From NCBI GenBank assembly GCA_964386565.1, contig CAYLRU010000010.1:30505-94504 (forward strand): 64,000 bases of DNA, in the 5' to 3' direction. A program made the translations under genes and the position numbers. The notes beneath the pieces were generated by a model. The model searched no databases and was not told the origin of the DNA. It saw nothing but the letters and a program-made list of their open reading frames with translations. Below are positions 7,509 through 15,576 of this stretch, in pieces. Position 1 is the stretch's first letter, and every line of letters begins with the position of its first letter. Origin of the DNA: CAYLRU01 sp964386565 (GTDB taxonomy: Bacteria > Desulfobacterota > Desulfobacteria > Desulfobacterales > UBA5616).

Positions 7509-10151
7509 ATGGTTTTTTACTTTGACATAAAATATTTTTCCGTGAACGTTTTTCTTCCGATCCTGGCGATTTTTGTTTTTTCTTCATGTGTTGAACCGGC
7601 GTTTTCCGAGACATCGCCCCATGAAAAATATGAAATATCAACCGGTCATCTGCAGGAAACGGATTACCGAATTCAATGGTATGAGGGATCTGTAAAAAAG
7701 CAGGCATGGATGGCGGCCGATGAGATAGCACTTTTCCCGAAAAAAGGATCTCACGGCCATATCGATATTTCGGAAATTCGAAAAATATACCAGGCAACGG
7801 CTGAAATATATGAACAAAACGATTTTGTGACCTATATAAAAAGCGGCGAGCCCTTCAAACCGGAAGCAATTGGAAAAAAACTATCATCCTTATACGAAGC
7901 TGAAACCATTGGCTTTGCAGGCCCGGTTTTCTACATCTCCCCTGAAAAAGAACCAGGCGACCGGGTGGTAATGACCGGAAAGCTTGTCGTGCGGTATCCC
8001 GCAGATTACACAAAACGTCAAATCCAGGCCATTGAAGCGGCATACGGTCTGGCAGAAAAAACAATCATCGGGTTTCAGAAAAACACCTGTCTTTACGAAC
8101 TGAACAATGCCTTGAAAGCGGTGAATATCGCCAATCAAATGCATGGTAACGGACACATCTTGTACGCATATCCCGACCGGCTTCGGGAACGAACAAAACG
8201 ATCCGTTCCCAACGATCCACTTTTCCCCGACCAATGGCACCTGGAGAATACCGGTCAGGGAGGAGGTGTTGCCGGAGAAGACGTGGACATCATTACTGTC
8301 TGGAATAATTACAGGGGCACATCAAATGAAATTATCGCCATTGTGGATGACGGACTGGAAATCAATCACGAAGATTTAAGGGACAATATCATTCCAGACC
8401 TCAGTTGGGATTATTCCGGAAACGATTCAGATCCCACGGCCGGGGACCATGGAACCTGCTGTGCCGGAGTCGCCGCCGGCAGAGGGTATAATGCCGTCGG
8501 CATAACGGGTGCAGCCCCTAATTGCGGCCTCGCAGGATACCGGCTGTTAGACGCGTTGACCGATGAAAATGAAGCCCTTGCGTCAACCCGAAACAACGAT
8601 ATCGTGGACATTTACAGCAACAGTTGGGGACCGTATGACGACGCAAAACGGCTTGAAGGACCCGGCCCCCTCATGTTGGATGCGCTGGCCAGGGGCGTGG
8701 AAAACGGAAGGGGCGGGCTGGGAAGTATTTTTGTCTGGGCCGGCGGGAACGGGTATGACAGCGATAATTCCAACTACGACGGGTATGCCAATTCGCGTTA
8801 TACGATTGCCGTGGCCGCTTCCACGAACTACGGGACACGATCGTCCTACTCGGAAAAAGGTGCCAATATTCTGGTTAATGCACCCTCGGACGGAGGGTCT
8901 TTGGACATTACAACCACCGATCGTACAGGATCGGAAGGATACGAAAAAGAAAATTACACCGACTCGTTCGGCGGCACATCGTCCGCGACCCCATTGGTTT
9001 CGGGCATTATCGCCCTGATGCTCCAGGCCAATCCCGACCTGACCTGGCGGGATGTTCAGCATATCCTTGTTTCAACAGCCGAAAAAATTGACCCGGATGA
9101 TGGAGATTGGTGCTTTAATGCCGCGGGTTATCACATCAACCACAAGTACGGATTCGGCAGAGTTGATGCGGATTCGGCAGTTGAAAGCGCCCTGTTGTGG
9201 ACCACCGCCGACCCGGAAGCGGTTGTCGAAATAACCTCCAGCCCCAATCTTGCCATTCCGGACAATAACGAAGACGGGGTTTCGGATACGGTCCATATAA
9301 ACGACAATCTCCATATCGAATTTGTTGAAGTCTATTTTACCGCGTCGGATCACACGTATTGGGGAGACCTGGAGATCACACTGATATCGCCGGGCGGAAC
9401 CCATAGTATCCTGGCGGAAAAACACCGGAGCAGAAGCACCAGCGTTTATGACAACTGGTGTTTCGGTACTATTCGACATTATGGAGAAACGTCCGGGGGA
9501 AACTGGACCCTTCTTGTCAGGGACCTGGAACCATTGGATTCGGGTACGCTGGAATCCTGGACATTGAAAATTTACGGTACGCCGATCAATGCGGAGGCTG
9601 ATTTGAATATTACTATAATGGATGCTCCTGATCCGGCAATTGCCGGAGAAAGTATCACGTATACGATAAGTATCTTTAATGACAGCCCATCGGATGCTGT
9701 CAACGTCATTTTAAAAAACTACCCGGAAAAATCCATTAAACAGGTTGTTTACGCTGTTGACGGCGATACGTTATGGAAGCCCTGGCCGGGGTCTCTGAAT
9801 CTGGGAACGATTTCCGGCCTGGATGGAAAGACAGTGCTCCTCCGGGGCTCAATAGACCCGTCTGCCGGGGCATCAATCATAAACACCGCAAAAGTCATCT
9901 CGCGAACCATTGACCCTGACAGGACAAACAACACTGTCGTTGAAACCACGGAAATCAATCCGCCACGGACAACAGGAGATCTGAATGGAGACGGAACCCT
10001 GAACCTGGAGGACCTGGTCACGGCTGTTCAGGTTATGACCGGCATTAATTCGGCATTAGAGATGGATACGGCCGACGATATTGACGGTGACGGCAAAATA
10101 GGTATGGCCGAGGCGATATTTATCATGCAGGCTGTTGGAGATATCCGATAG
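7509..10151 (+). CDS. Secreted S8 protease paralog with P-domain, one DUF11 unit and dockerin-like C-terminus
   Basis: An 880-residue paralog of the preceding protease with the same architecture but a single DUF11-like unit (about 690-810). From the ATG at 7509, a hydrophobic signal segment covers about residues 8-30; the sequence FSSC within it is a poor lipobox. The triad is Asp280, His314 (GDHGTCC) and Ser491 (GGTSSATP). The P-domain spans about 570-695. The tail has loops DLNGDGTLNLED and DIDGDGKIGMAE. A GTG at 7473 would add 12 residues containing two Cys ahead of the signal peptide and is less likely. The gene lies 82 bases after its paralog with no clear terminator between, consistent with tandem duplication and possible cotranscription. 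Confidence 0.9.
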   Translation: MVFYFDIKYFSVNVFLPILAIFVFSSCVEPAFSETSPHEKYEISTGHLQETDYRIQWYEGSVKKQAWMAADEIALFPKKGSHGHIDISEIRKIYQATAEIYEQNDFVTYIKSGEPFKPEAIGKKLSSLYEAETIGFAGPVFYISPEKEPGDRVVMTGKLVVRYPADYTKRQIQAIEAAYGLAEKTIIGFQKNTCLYELNNALKAVNIANQMHGNGHILYAYPDRLRERTKRSVPNDPLFPDQWHLENTGQGGGVAGEDVDIITVWNNYRGTSNEIIAIVDDGLEINHEDLRDNIIPDLSWDYSGNDSDPTAGDHGTCCAGVAAGRGYNAVGITGAAPNCGLAGYRLLDALTDENEALASTRNNDIVDIYSNSWGPYDDAKRLEGPGPLMLDALARGVENGRGGLGSIFVWAGGNGYDSDNSNYDGYANSRYTIAVAASTNYGTRSSYSEKGANILVNAPSDGGSLDITTTDRTGSEGYEKENYTDSFGGTSSATPLVSGIIALMLQANPDLTWRDVQHILVSTAEKIDPDDGDWCFNAAGYHINHKYGFGRVDADSAVESALLWTTADPEAVVEITSSPNLAIPDNNEDGVSDTVHINDNLHIEFVEVYFTASDHTYWGDLEITLISPGGTHSILAEKHRSRSTSVYDNWCFGTIRHYGETSGGNWTLLVRDLEPLDSGTLESWTLKIYGTPINAEADLNITIMDAPDPAIAGESITYTISIFNDSPSDAVNVILKNYPEKSIKQVVYAVDGDTLWKPWPGSLNLGTISGLDGKTVLLRGSIDPSAGASIINTAKVISRTIDPDRTNNTVVETTEINPPRTTGDLNGDGTLNLEDLVTAVQVMTGINSALEMDTADDIDGDGKIGMAEAIFIMQAVGDIR
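9168..9212 (+). repeat. 45-bp tract identical to 4490-4534 in the upstream protease paralog
   Basis: Downstream member of the identical pair linking the two protease genes. It encodes part of DADSAVESALLWTTAD. Confidence 0.7.
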
Positions 10152-10453
10152 ATCTTTAAATTATCCTGGTGATCGTCACTCAATGTTTGCATTTTACCCT
10201 GAAATAAAAAATCGATTCGTTTCAGGACAATAAATAACGAAAAATGATATTGCAAAAATTCATCCGACCCTTTATGAAGTTTTATTTATAAGATCAACGA
10301 GTAAACAGGCAGATCATCGGGATTTTGTATGAACACAAAACTTCAATGGATGAAAGGCAACACCATTGTTGAAAACTGACAATATCGCATGAATGGCTCC
10401 CCTGCTGAAACCTGCAATTTTTTTTATCCAAATTCAATGTTAAGGAAGCGAAA
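10152..10453. other. Intergenic region before the gamma-carbonic-anhydrase operon
   Basis: About 300 AT-rich bases. It contains a 16-codon reading frame at 10329-10379 (MNTKLQWMKGNTIVEN) that faintly resembles the first residues of OsmC-type proteins but ends at once, so it may be a remnant or chance. The AAGGAAG sequence just before 10454 is the ribosome binding site of the next gene. The promoter of the operon should be here, but no clear motif was found. Confidence 0.45.
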
Positions 10454-10978
10454 ATGATATTCGACTTTGAAGGCAAGTCACCCGAAATCGGAACAGGCTC
10501 GTATATCAGTGATTCAGCCAGAATTATCGGTGATGTCCTTGTCGGTGATAATTGTTACGTCGGACATGGCGCCGTTCTTCGGGGAGACTTGGGAAGGATT
10601 ATGGTGGAAAACAACTGTTCCATTGAAGAGGGGGTAATCATTCATGCACCACCGGAAGGAATCTGTCGTATCGGCGAGTCGGTTACCTTAAACCATGGTG
10701 CCATCATCCACGCCCAACGAATCGGAAATTATGCCGTTATCGGAATGGGCGCCATCCTGGGCCTTTTTTCACAAATCGGCAAATGGACCATCGTAGCCGA
10801 AGGAGGCATCGTCCGCATGCGGCAAATCGTTCCCGAAAACCTTGTTATAGCCGGAAACCCCGCACAGGCCATTCGGGAAATATCGGAATCCGATAAGGAA
10901 TTGCGGCTGAAAGAAAAAACGCTTTACAGTGAACTGGCCCGGAAATATCTAAACGGTAAAATGAAACGAATATCCTGA
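10454..10978 (+). CDS. Gamma-carbonic-anhydrase-like hexapeptide-repeat protein
   Basis: A 174-residue left-handed beta-helix protein of the YrdA/PaaY/CaiE group. Imperfect hexapeptide repeats run through residues about 10-140. The signatures GHGAVLRGDLGRI, EEGVIIHAPPEG and TLNHGAIIHAQRIG supply three His residues in the positions that bind zinc in gamma-class carbonic anhydrases. It should form a cytoplasmic trimer and may hydrate CO2 or act on a thioester; family members differ in activity. The start has the ribosome binding site AAGGAAG. It opens a probable six-gene operon reaching 15566. In this company it could support a CO2- or CoA-dependent catabolic step, which is inference. Confidence 0.8.
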   Translation: MIFDFEGKSPEIGTGSYISDSARIIGDVLVGDNCYVGHGAVLRGDLGRIMVENNCSIEEGVIIHAPPEGICRIGESVTLNHGAIIHAQRIGNYAVIGMGAILGLFSQIGKWTIVAEGGIVRMRQIVPENLVIAGNPAQAIREISESDKELRLKEKTLYSELARKYLNGKMKRIS

Positions 10979-11006
10979 TCAAAATCCCTTGAAAGGAACA
11001 CATCAC

Positions 11007-11765
11007 ATGAATCGCGTAGCGGAAAAAATCGCCCTGGTTACGGGGGCGGCTCAGGGACTGGGCGAAGCAGCATCACGAATGCTGGTAAAGGAAGGTGCCA
11101 TGGTGGCACTGACGGACATCAATTTTGAAGGGGTACAATCCGTCGCTGATTCTTTAGGAGACGCAGCCATTGCCATAAAGCACGACGTAACAGATGAAGC
11201 GCAATGGAAAAAAGTCCTTATGGAAACCGTGGATTATTTCGGTGGTCTGAATATCCTTGTCAACAATGCCGGTATTTCATCCGGTGAAAGCATTGAAGAC
11301 ATCAGTTTTGAAAACTGGAAAAAAATACATGCAGTTGATTTGGACAGCGTTTTTTTGGGGTGCAAATATGCGATCCCGTATATAAAAGATTCCGGGGGAG
11401 GTTCCATCATCAACATTTCATCCATTTCCGGAATCATCGCAGGCCACAATACAGTGGCATACAACTCTGCCAAGGCAGCGGTGCGGCATATGACAAAATC
11501 GGTCGCCCTTCACTGTGCAAAACATAAATACAACATCCGCTGCAATTCCGTTCATCCTGTTTTCGTGAAAACACCGATTTTGGACCGACTTGTCGATATG
11601 TTCGGAAAAGAAGAAGCCTATGCCAAACTCGCACGCCAAATTCCACTGGGACATATCGGTGAGCCGGATGACGTGGCATATGCGGTTGTCTATCTGGCTT
11701 CGGATGAATCGAAAATGATGACCGGCGCTGAAATCGTCATCGACGGCGGAATAAGCGCCATGTAA
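11007..11765 (+). CDS. Short-chain dehydrogenase/reductase (SDR), secondary-alcohol type
   Basis: A 252-residue classical SDR, the usual length. Visible features are the NAD-binding TGAAQGLGEA, the NNAG motif, the catalytic Ser in NISSISG and the YNSAK Tyr-Lys pair. The segment NIRCNSVHP followed by KTPILD and the C-terminal VIDGGISAM are typical of the branch with cyclohexanol, cyclopentanol and hydroxysteroid dehydrogenases. An Asp (TDIN) after the second beta strand favours NAD over NADP. The TTG at 10989 would add six residues; the ATG at 11007 has AAAGGAA upstream and is preferred. It lies 28 bases after the gamma-carbonic-anhydrase gene and 65 before the molybdoenzyme gene. The substrate is unknown. 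Confidence 0.87.
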   Translation: MNRVAEKIALVTGAAQGLGEAASRMLVKEGAMVALTDINFEGVQSVADSLGDAAIAIKHDVTDEAQWKKVLMETVDYFGGLNILVNNAGISSGESIEDISFENWKKIHAVDLDSVFLGCKYAIPYIKDSGGGSIINISSISGIIAGHNTVAYNSAKAAVRHMTKSVALHCAKHKYNIRCNSVHPVFVKTPILDRLVDMFGKEEAYAKLARQIPLGHIGEPDDVAYAVVYLASDESKMMTGAEIVIDGGISAM

Positions 11766-11830
11766 AAAGCCCCCCTTAAATAATTTACCCAAACGAATAT
11801 TTTCGTCCCAAGGGAACAGGAGGAAGCATC

Positions 11831-14041
11831 ATGAGCCGGCAGGAAGATAACGTCAGGATTGTCAGGACGACATCTGCATTCGATTGTGGCGGACGTTGCC
11901 CGTTGCGCCTTCATGTCAAAGACGGCGTCATTATCCGGGTTGAAGGCGACGATGCAAAAGAGCCCGACGATCAGCTGAGAACATGTTTGAGATGCCGTGC
12001 CATTCGCAAGGAAGTACACCATCCGGATCGGCTCAAATATCCTTTAAAGCGTACGGGGCTCAAGGGAAAAGGAGAGTTTGAAAGGATCTCCTGGGACGAG
12101 GCTTACGACACCATCATCGAAAAACTTGTTCATACCAGAGACACCTTCGGCAATTCAAGTATATTTCTCGTTCCCGGCGGCGGCTATCTCGGGGCTCTTC
12201 ACAACGGCGGCAGGGCACTGGCCAAACTGCTCGGACTGTTCGGAGGCTATACCACGAACTACGGCAACGTATCATCCGAAGGGGCGGTATGGGCGGTCAT
12301 GGCCCAATACGGTTCCGTTATGGTGGGCCACAGCCGGGACGACCTGCTGAATTCGAAATTGATCATCATGTGGGGATGGGACCCCGCTCGAATGATTTCC
12401 GGCACCAACACCATGTACCACCTGATCAAGGCAAAAGAAGCCGGTATTAAAATAATCTGTATCGATCCCCGCTACCATGATTCAGCGGCGATACTGGCTG
12501 ATCAGTGGATTCCCATCAGACCCGGCACGGATACGGCCATGATGGCTGCCATGGCAAACGTCATCATCAAAGAGGATCTCCGGGACCAGGCTTTTTTGGA
12601 TAAGTACACCGTGGGTTTTGAAAAATATGAAGCGTATGTCATGGGAGATGAGGATGGTGTTGAGAAAACACCCCAATGGGCGGAAAAGATATGTGGCGTT
12701 CCCGCTTTAACAATCGAAAACCTGGCAAAAGAATACGCTGCGACAAAACCGGCAGCCTTGATGGATTGCCAGGGACCGGCAAGAAGCGCCATGGGCGAAC
12801 AATACAACCGGGGCGCCATGACCCTGTGCGCCATGACCGGGAACATCGGCAAAAAAGGGGGCAGCGCAGGCGGTGGCTTGATGGGCATCCCCGTTGGGCA
12901 CATGTTCCGCTCATCCGGTATCCCCGGGGTCAAAAATCCTGTCGAAGCCGGCGGCCCGTCCATCCGGGGTACGTTGGACCTGAACCTGCGAACACTCAAA
13001 CGGATCCATACCAATAAAATATTTGACGCCATCCTGGAGGGGAAAGCCGGCGGTTATCCTGCAAACATCAAGTTCGCATGGTTTGTGTGCAACAATTTTT
13101 TAAACCAGCTCGGAAATACCAATAAATCAGCCAAGGCCCTGACACAACTGGAGTTTTTGGTCGTTAACGAGTTGTTTATGACCCCCACGGCCAGGTATGC
13201 GGATATCCTGCTCCCCGTTACCCATGTGGCGGAAAGAAACGACCTGACCCGCCCATGGCCCTCAGGACCCTATTATACCCATGTCAACAAGGCCGTGGAT
13301 CCTCCCGGAGAATGCAAATCGGATTTCGAAATTGCCTGCGAACTTGCCGACCGCCTCGGTTTTACGGATTTTAATCCAGCCACCGAGGATCAATGGCTCA
13401 GGGCTTTTGTGGAAAAAAATCCGGAAACCGGGCCCCGGATTAAAGATTACGATAAATTCAGGGAAGAAGGCATCTATCGCGTCAAACTGGACGAACCCAT
13501 TGTTGCGTTCAAGGATCAGATAGAGGATATTGAAAATCATCCTTTTGAAACGCCGTCCGGCAAAATAGAAATTTTTTCACAGCGGGCGGCGGATCTCAAC
13601 AATCCTTTGTGTCCGCCGGTGCCAAAATACGTTCCCACCTGGGAAGGTGTAAATGATCCTGTCAGGGAAAAATATCCCCTCCAGGTGTTAACACCCCATG
13701 GAAAAACCCGGGTGCATTCCCATCTGGGAAATATTGACTGGTTAAAAGAAGTAGAGCCCCATCGCTGCTGGATTAATCCCATTGACGCAAGCCCCAGGGG
13801 AATCTCGGACGGCGATCAAATCCACGTATTTAATGACCGCGGAACAATTTTAATCACCGCATGGGTGACCGAACGCATTATCCCCGGTGTTATCTGCATT
13901 TTTGAAGGGACATGGTATGATCCCGATGAAAACGGCGTATGCCGCGGCGGCTGTGCGAACGTACTGACCAACGACAGATTTTCCGAAGGGGGCGCTTCGA
14001 CATTGAATACCCTTTTGGCGGAGGTTCGAAAAGCATCGTGA
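11831..14041 (+). CDS. Molybdopterin oxidoreductase, DMSO-reductase family (DmsA-like catalytic subunit)
   Basis: A 736-residue Mo/W-bis-MGD enzyme. The N-terminus shows FDCGGRCPLRLHV and TCLRCRAIRKEVHHPDRLKYP, the iron-sulfur and pterin-domain entry of DmsA-type proteins. However, the first Cys of the usual four is a Ser here (SAFDCGGRC). Further signatures are ERISWDEA, the MWGWDPARMIS region, and the C-terminal MGD-binding domain (about 600-730: LQVLTPHGKTRVHS, INPIDASPRGI). There is no twin-arginine signal peptide, so it should be cytoplasmic. It has a strong ribosome binding site (AGGAGGAAG). The electron-transfer subunit follows, but no membrane anchor (DmsC) gene does. The substrate cannot be deduced. 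Confidence 0.88.
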   Translation: MSRQEDNVRIVRTTSAFDCGGRCPLRLHVKDGVIIRVEGDDAKEPDDQLRTCLRCRAIRKEVHHPDRLKYPLKRTGLKGKGEFERISWDEAYDTIIEKLVHTRDTFGNSSIFLVPGGGYLGALHNGGRALAKLLGLFGGYTTNYGNVSSEGAVWAVMAQYGSVMVGHSRDDLLNSKLIIMWGWDPARMISGTNTMYHLIKAKEAGIKIICIDPRYHDSAAILADQWIPIRPGTDTAMMAAMANVIIKEDLRDQAFLDKYTVGFEKYEAYVMGDEDGVEKTPQWAEKICGVPALTIENLAKEYAATKPAALMDCQGPARSAMGEQYNRGAMTLCAMTGNIGKKGGSAGGGLMGIPVGHMFRSSGIPGVKNPVEAGGPSIRGTLDLNLRTLKRIHTNKIFDAILEGKAGGYPANIKFAWFVCNNFLNQLGNTNKSAKALTQLEFLVVNELFMTPTARYADILLPVTHVAERNDLTRPWPSGPYYTHVNKAVDPPGECKSDFEIACELADRLGFTDFNPATEDQWLRAFVEKNPETGPRIKDYDKFREEGIYRVKLDEPIVAFKDQIEDIENHPFETPSGKIEIFSQRAADLNNPLCPPVPKYVPTWEGVNDPVREKYPLQVLTPHGKTRVHSHLGNIDWLKEVEPHRCWINPIDASPRGISDGDQIHVFNDRGTILITAWVTERIIPGVICIFEGTWYDPDENGVCRGGCANVLTNDRFSEGGASTLNTLLAEVRKAS

Positions 14042-14092
14042 TGTGTTTATACGGTTCCGGTTCGCCCGGGAAATAAACAGGAAGGACAGCTC

Positions 14093-14650
14093 ATGCAAGT
14101 CGGTTTTTATTTCAATCAAACCCGTTGTACCGGATGCGGTGCATGCCAGGTCGCCTGCAAGGACTGGAACGATTTACCGGCCGGTCCTGAAAAATGGATC
14201 AGCGTATTGTATACCGAAAGGGGAACCTTCCCGGATGTATTTGTAAGTTACCTCATTGCCCCGTGCTGGCATTGTGAAGATCCGGTCTGCATACCGGCAT
14301 GCCCGGTAAACGCCATATCAAAACGCGGGGAAGACGGCATCGTCATCGTAGACAGTGATGCCTGCATCGGAAATGAGAAATGCGACGTTAAATGCCTGAA
14401 AGCGTGCCCCTATGATGCGCCCCAGTTTGGTCAGGCACCGGGCGCGAAAATGAGAAAGTGCAATTTTTGCATCGACAGGTGGGAAAACGGCAACCTTCCC
14501 GTATGCGTTGAAGCATGCCCCACAAGGGCTATGGACGCGGGCCCGCTGGAGGAATTGAAAGCCCGGTACGGAGATGTAAAAGATGCCGAGGCATTTACCT
14601 ACTCAAACCGGGTAAAACCATCAGTCGTTTTCAAGAAAAAACAAAAATAA
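14093..14650 (+). CDS. 4Fe-4S ferredoxin-type electron-transfer subunit (DmsB-like)
   Basis: A 185-residue polyferredoxin with four cysteine clusters: CTGCGACQVACKDWN, CWHCEDPVCIPACPVNAI, CIGNEKCDVKCLKACPYD, and KCNFCIDRW with CVEACPTRAM. This is the pattern of DmsB/NrfC-type subunits holding four [4Fe-4S] centres. It begins 51 bases after the catalytic subunit and has AGGAC before the ATG. It should pass electrons to or from the molybdoenzyme in the cytoplasm. With no anchor subunit nearby, the partner (quinone-interacting protein, ferredoxin or dehydrogenase) is unknown. The next gene follows after only 9 bases. Confidence 0.92.
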   Translation: MQVGFYFNQTRCTGCGACQVACKDWNDLPAGPEKWISVLYTERGTFPDVFVSYLIAPCWHCEDPVCIPACPVNAISKRGEDGIVIVDSDACIGNEKCDVKCLKACPYDAPQFGQAPGAKMRKCNFCIDRWENGNLPVCVEACPTRAMDAGPLEELKARYGDVKDAEAFTYSNRVKPSVVFKKKQK

Positions 14651-14659
14651 ACCGAAACC

Positions 14660-15130
14660 ATGAAAATCTGCAACTACATTGATCCGGACCGAATCTTCCT
14701 GAATATCCGGTTGCCTGATAAGGCGTCCGTTCTCGAATTTATCGCCGATGTATGCGCCAGGCATCGTATCATAAAGGACAAAGACAAATTGCACCGGGCG
14801 ATATTGGCACGGGAAGAAACCATGAGTACGGGCATCGGCGGCGGTATCGGACTTCCACATGCCGTCAGCGGAGAAGTTAACCGGGCAACGGTCATTCTAA
14901 TTCGGCCGGAGGAATCTGTTGATTTCGGCGCCATCGACGACTTGCCGGTGGACATTATTATCGGCATAATTATTCCTGAAAACCAAACCGCCCTGCATAT
15001 TCAGATTCTCGCCGCCGTATCCAGGTTGTGTAAAAATCCCGGCTTTCCGGAAATGTTCAGAAACGCCGGTGATCCAAAGCAACTTGCCGAAGATATCCTG
15101 CAACTGGAATCTAAAATGGCTTTTCATTAA
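14660..15130 (+). CDS. PTS EIIA (fructose/mannitol type, PtsN-like) domain protein
   Basis: A 156-residue stand-alone EIIA domain. The phosphorylatable His lies in the typical context GIGGGIGLPHAVSGEV, preceded by LAREETMSTGIG. The ending LHIQILAAVSRLCKNPGF is also standard. Proteins of this type, like PtsN, usually regulate rather than transport sugar; phosphorylated and free forms bind other proteins such as K+ or cation transporters and kinases. The start has little ribosome-binding sequence and lies 9 bases after the ferredoxin gene, so translation is probably coupled. The neighbouring P-II-like gene and the facing antiporter suggest a role in ion homeostasis or redox-linked control, which is inference. 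Confidence 0.88.
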   Translation: MKICNYIDPDRIFLNIRLPDKASVLEFIADVCARHRIIKDKDKLHRAILAREETMSTGIGGGIGLPHAVSGEVNRATVILIRPEESVDFGAIDDLPVDIIIGIIIPENQTALHIQILAAVSRLCKNPGFPEMFRNAGDPKQLAEDILQLESKMAFH

Positions 15131-15143
15131 AAAGATCAGATTT

Positions 15144-15566
15144 ATGTATCTACTTATCGCCATCATCAATAACGAAGAACTCCTGGATGAACTGATCACC
15201 GGCTGGCTGGATATTGGTGTTTCAGGATCAACCGTGATCGAATCCACCGATTCCCTGCAACTGATCAGCCATCATGTTCCCATATTTGCAGGATTCCGGT
15301 CATTTACCAGCGGAGGAATGAAGCATAATAAAACGCTTTTAACCGTTATTGAAAGTGAAAAGCTTTGCCGGAGCGCATGTGATTTTTTGGAAGTACTGTG
15401 CCGGGAAACAGGAGTACCGCACCAGGGCATTTATTGCGTTGTGCCCATTATCCGGTTTAACCGACTGGGCCCGGAGATCGATAACCAGGAAAGGCATAAG
15501 CACATGGAGAAAAAAATCGGAAGGCCTTTAAAAAGCAAGCCTGACGAAGCCGATCCAGAACTTTAA
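15144..15566 (+). CDS. P-II-like small signalling protein
   Basis: A 140-residue protein beginning YLLIAIINNEELLDELITGW followed by GVSGSTVIES. This is the ferredoxin-like beta-alpha-beta opening of P-II-type proteins. Its middle (VPIFAGFRSF) and VIESEKLCRSACDFLEVLC match the second half of that fold seen in uncharacterised P-II-like proteins near transporters. The canonical uridylylation Tyr of GlnB is not recognisable. A longer frame from 15069 overlaps the EIIA gene; the ATG at 15144, 13 bases after that gene, fits the fold and is preferred. A trimeric regulator of a membrane transporter is the likely role. Its stop codon is two bases from the stop of the convergent antiporter gene. Confidence 0.65.
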   Translation: MYLLIAIINNEELLDELITGWLDIGVSGSTVIESTDSLQLISHHVPIFAGFRSFTSGGMKHNKTLLTVIESEKLCRSACDFLEVLCRETGVPHQGIYCVVPIIRFNRLGPEIDNQERHKHMEKKIGRPLKSKPDEADPEL

Positions 15567-15576
15567 TGTTAAAGTC
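15558..15576. other. Palindrome at convergent stop codons
   Basis: The perfect dyad ACTTTAATGTTAAAGT contains the TAA stops of both convergent genes with only two bases between them. No GC-rich terminator is present here, so transcripts from both sides may run into each other. Confidence 0.6.

Noticed and set aside
10329..10379. 16-codon frame resembling the start of OsmC-type proteins
   Set aside because: Too short and the similarity is only to the first few residues; nothing in any frame continues it.
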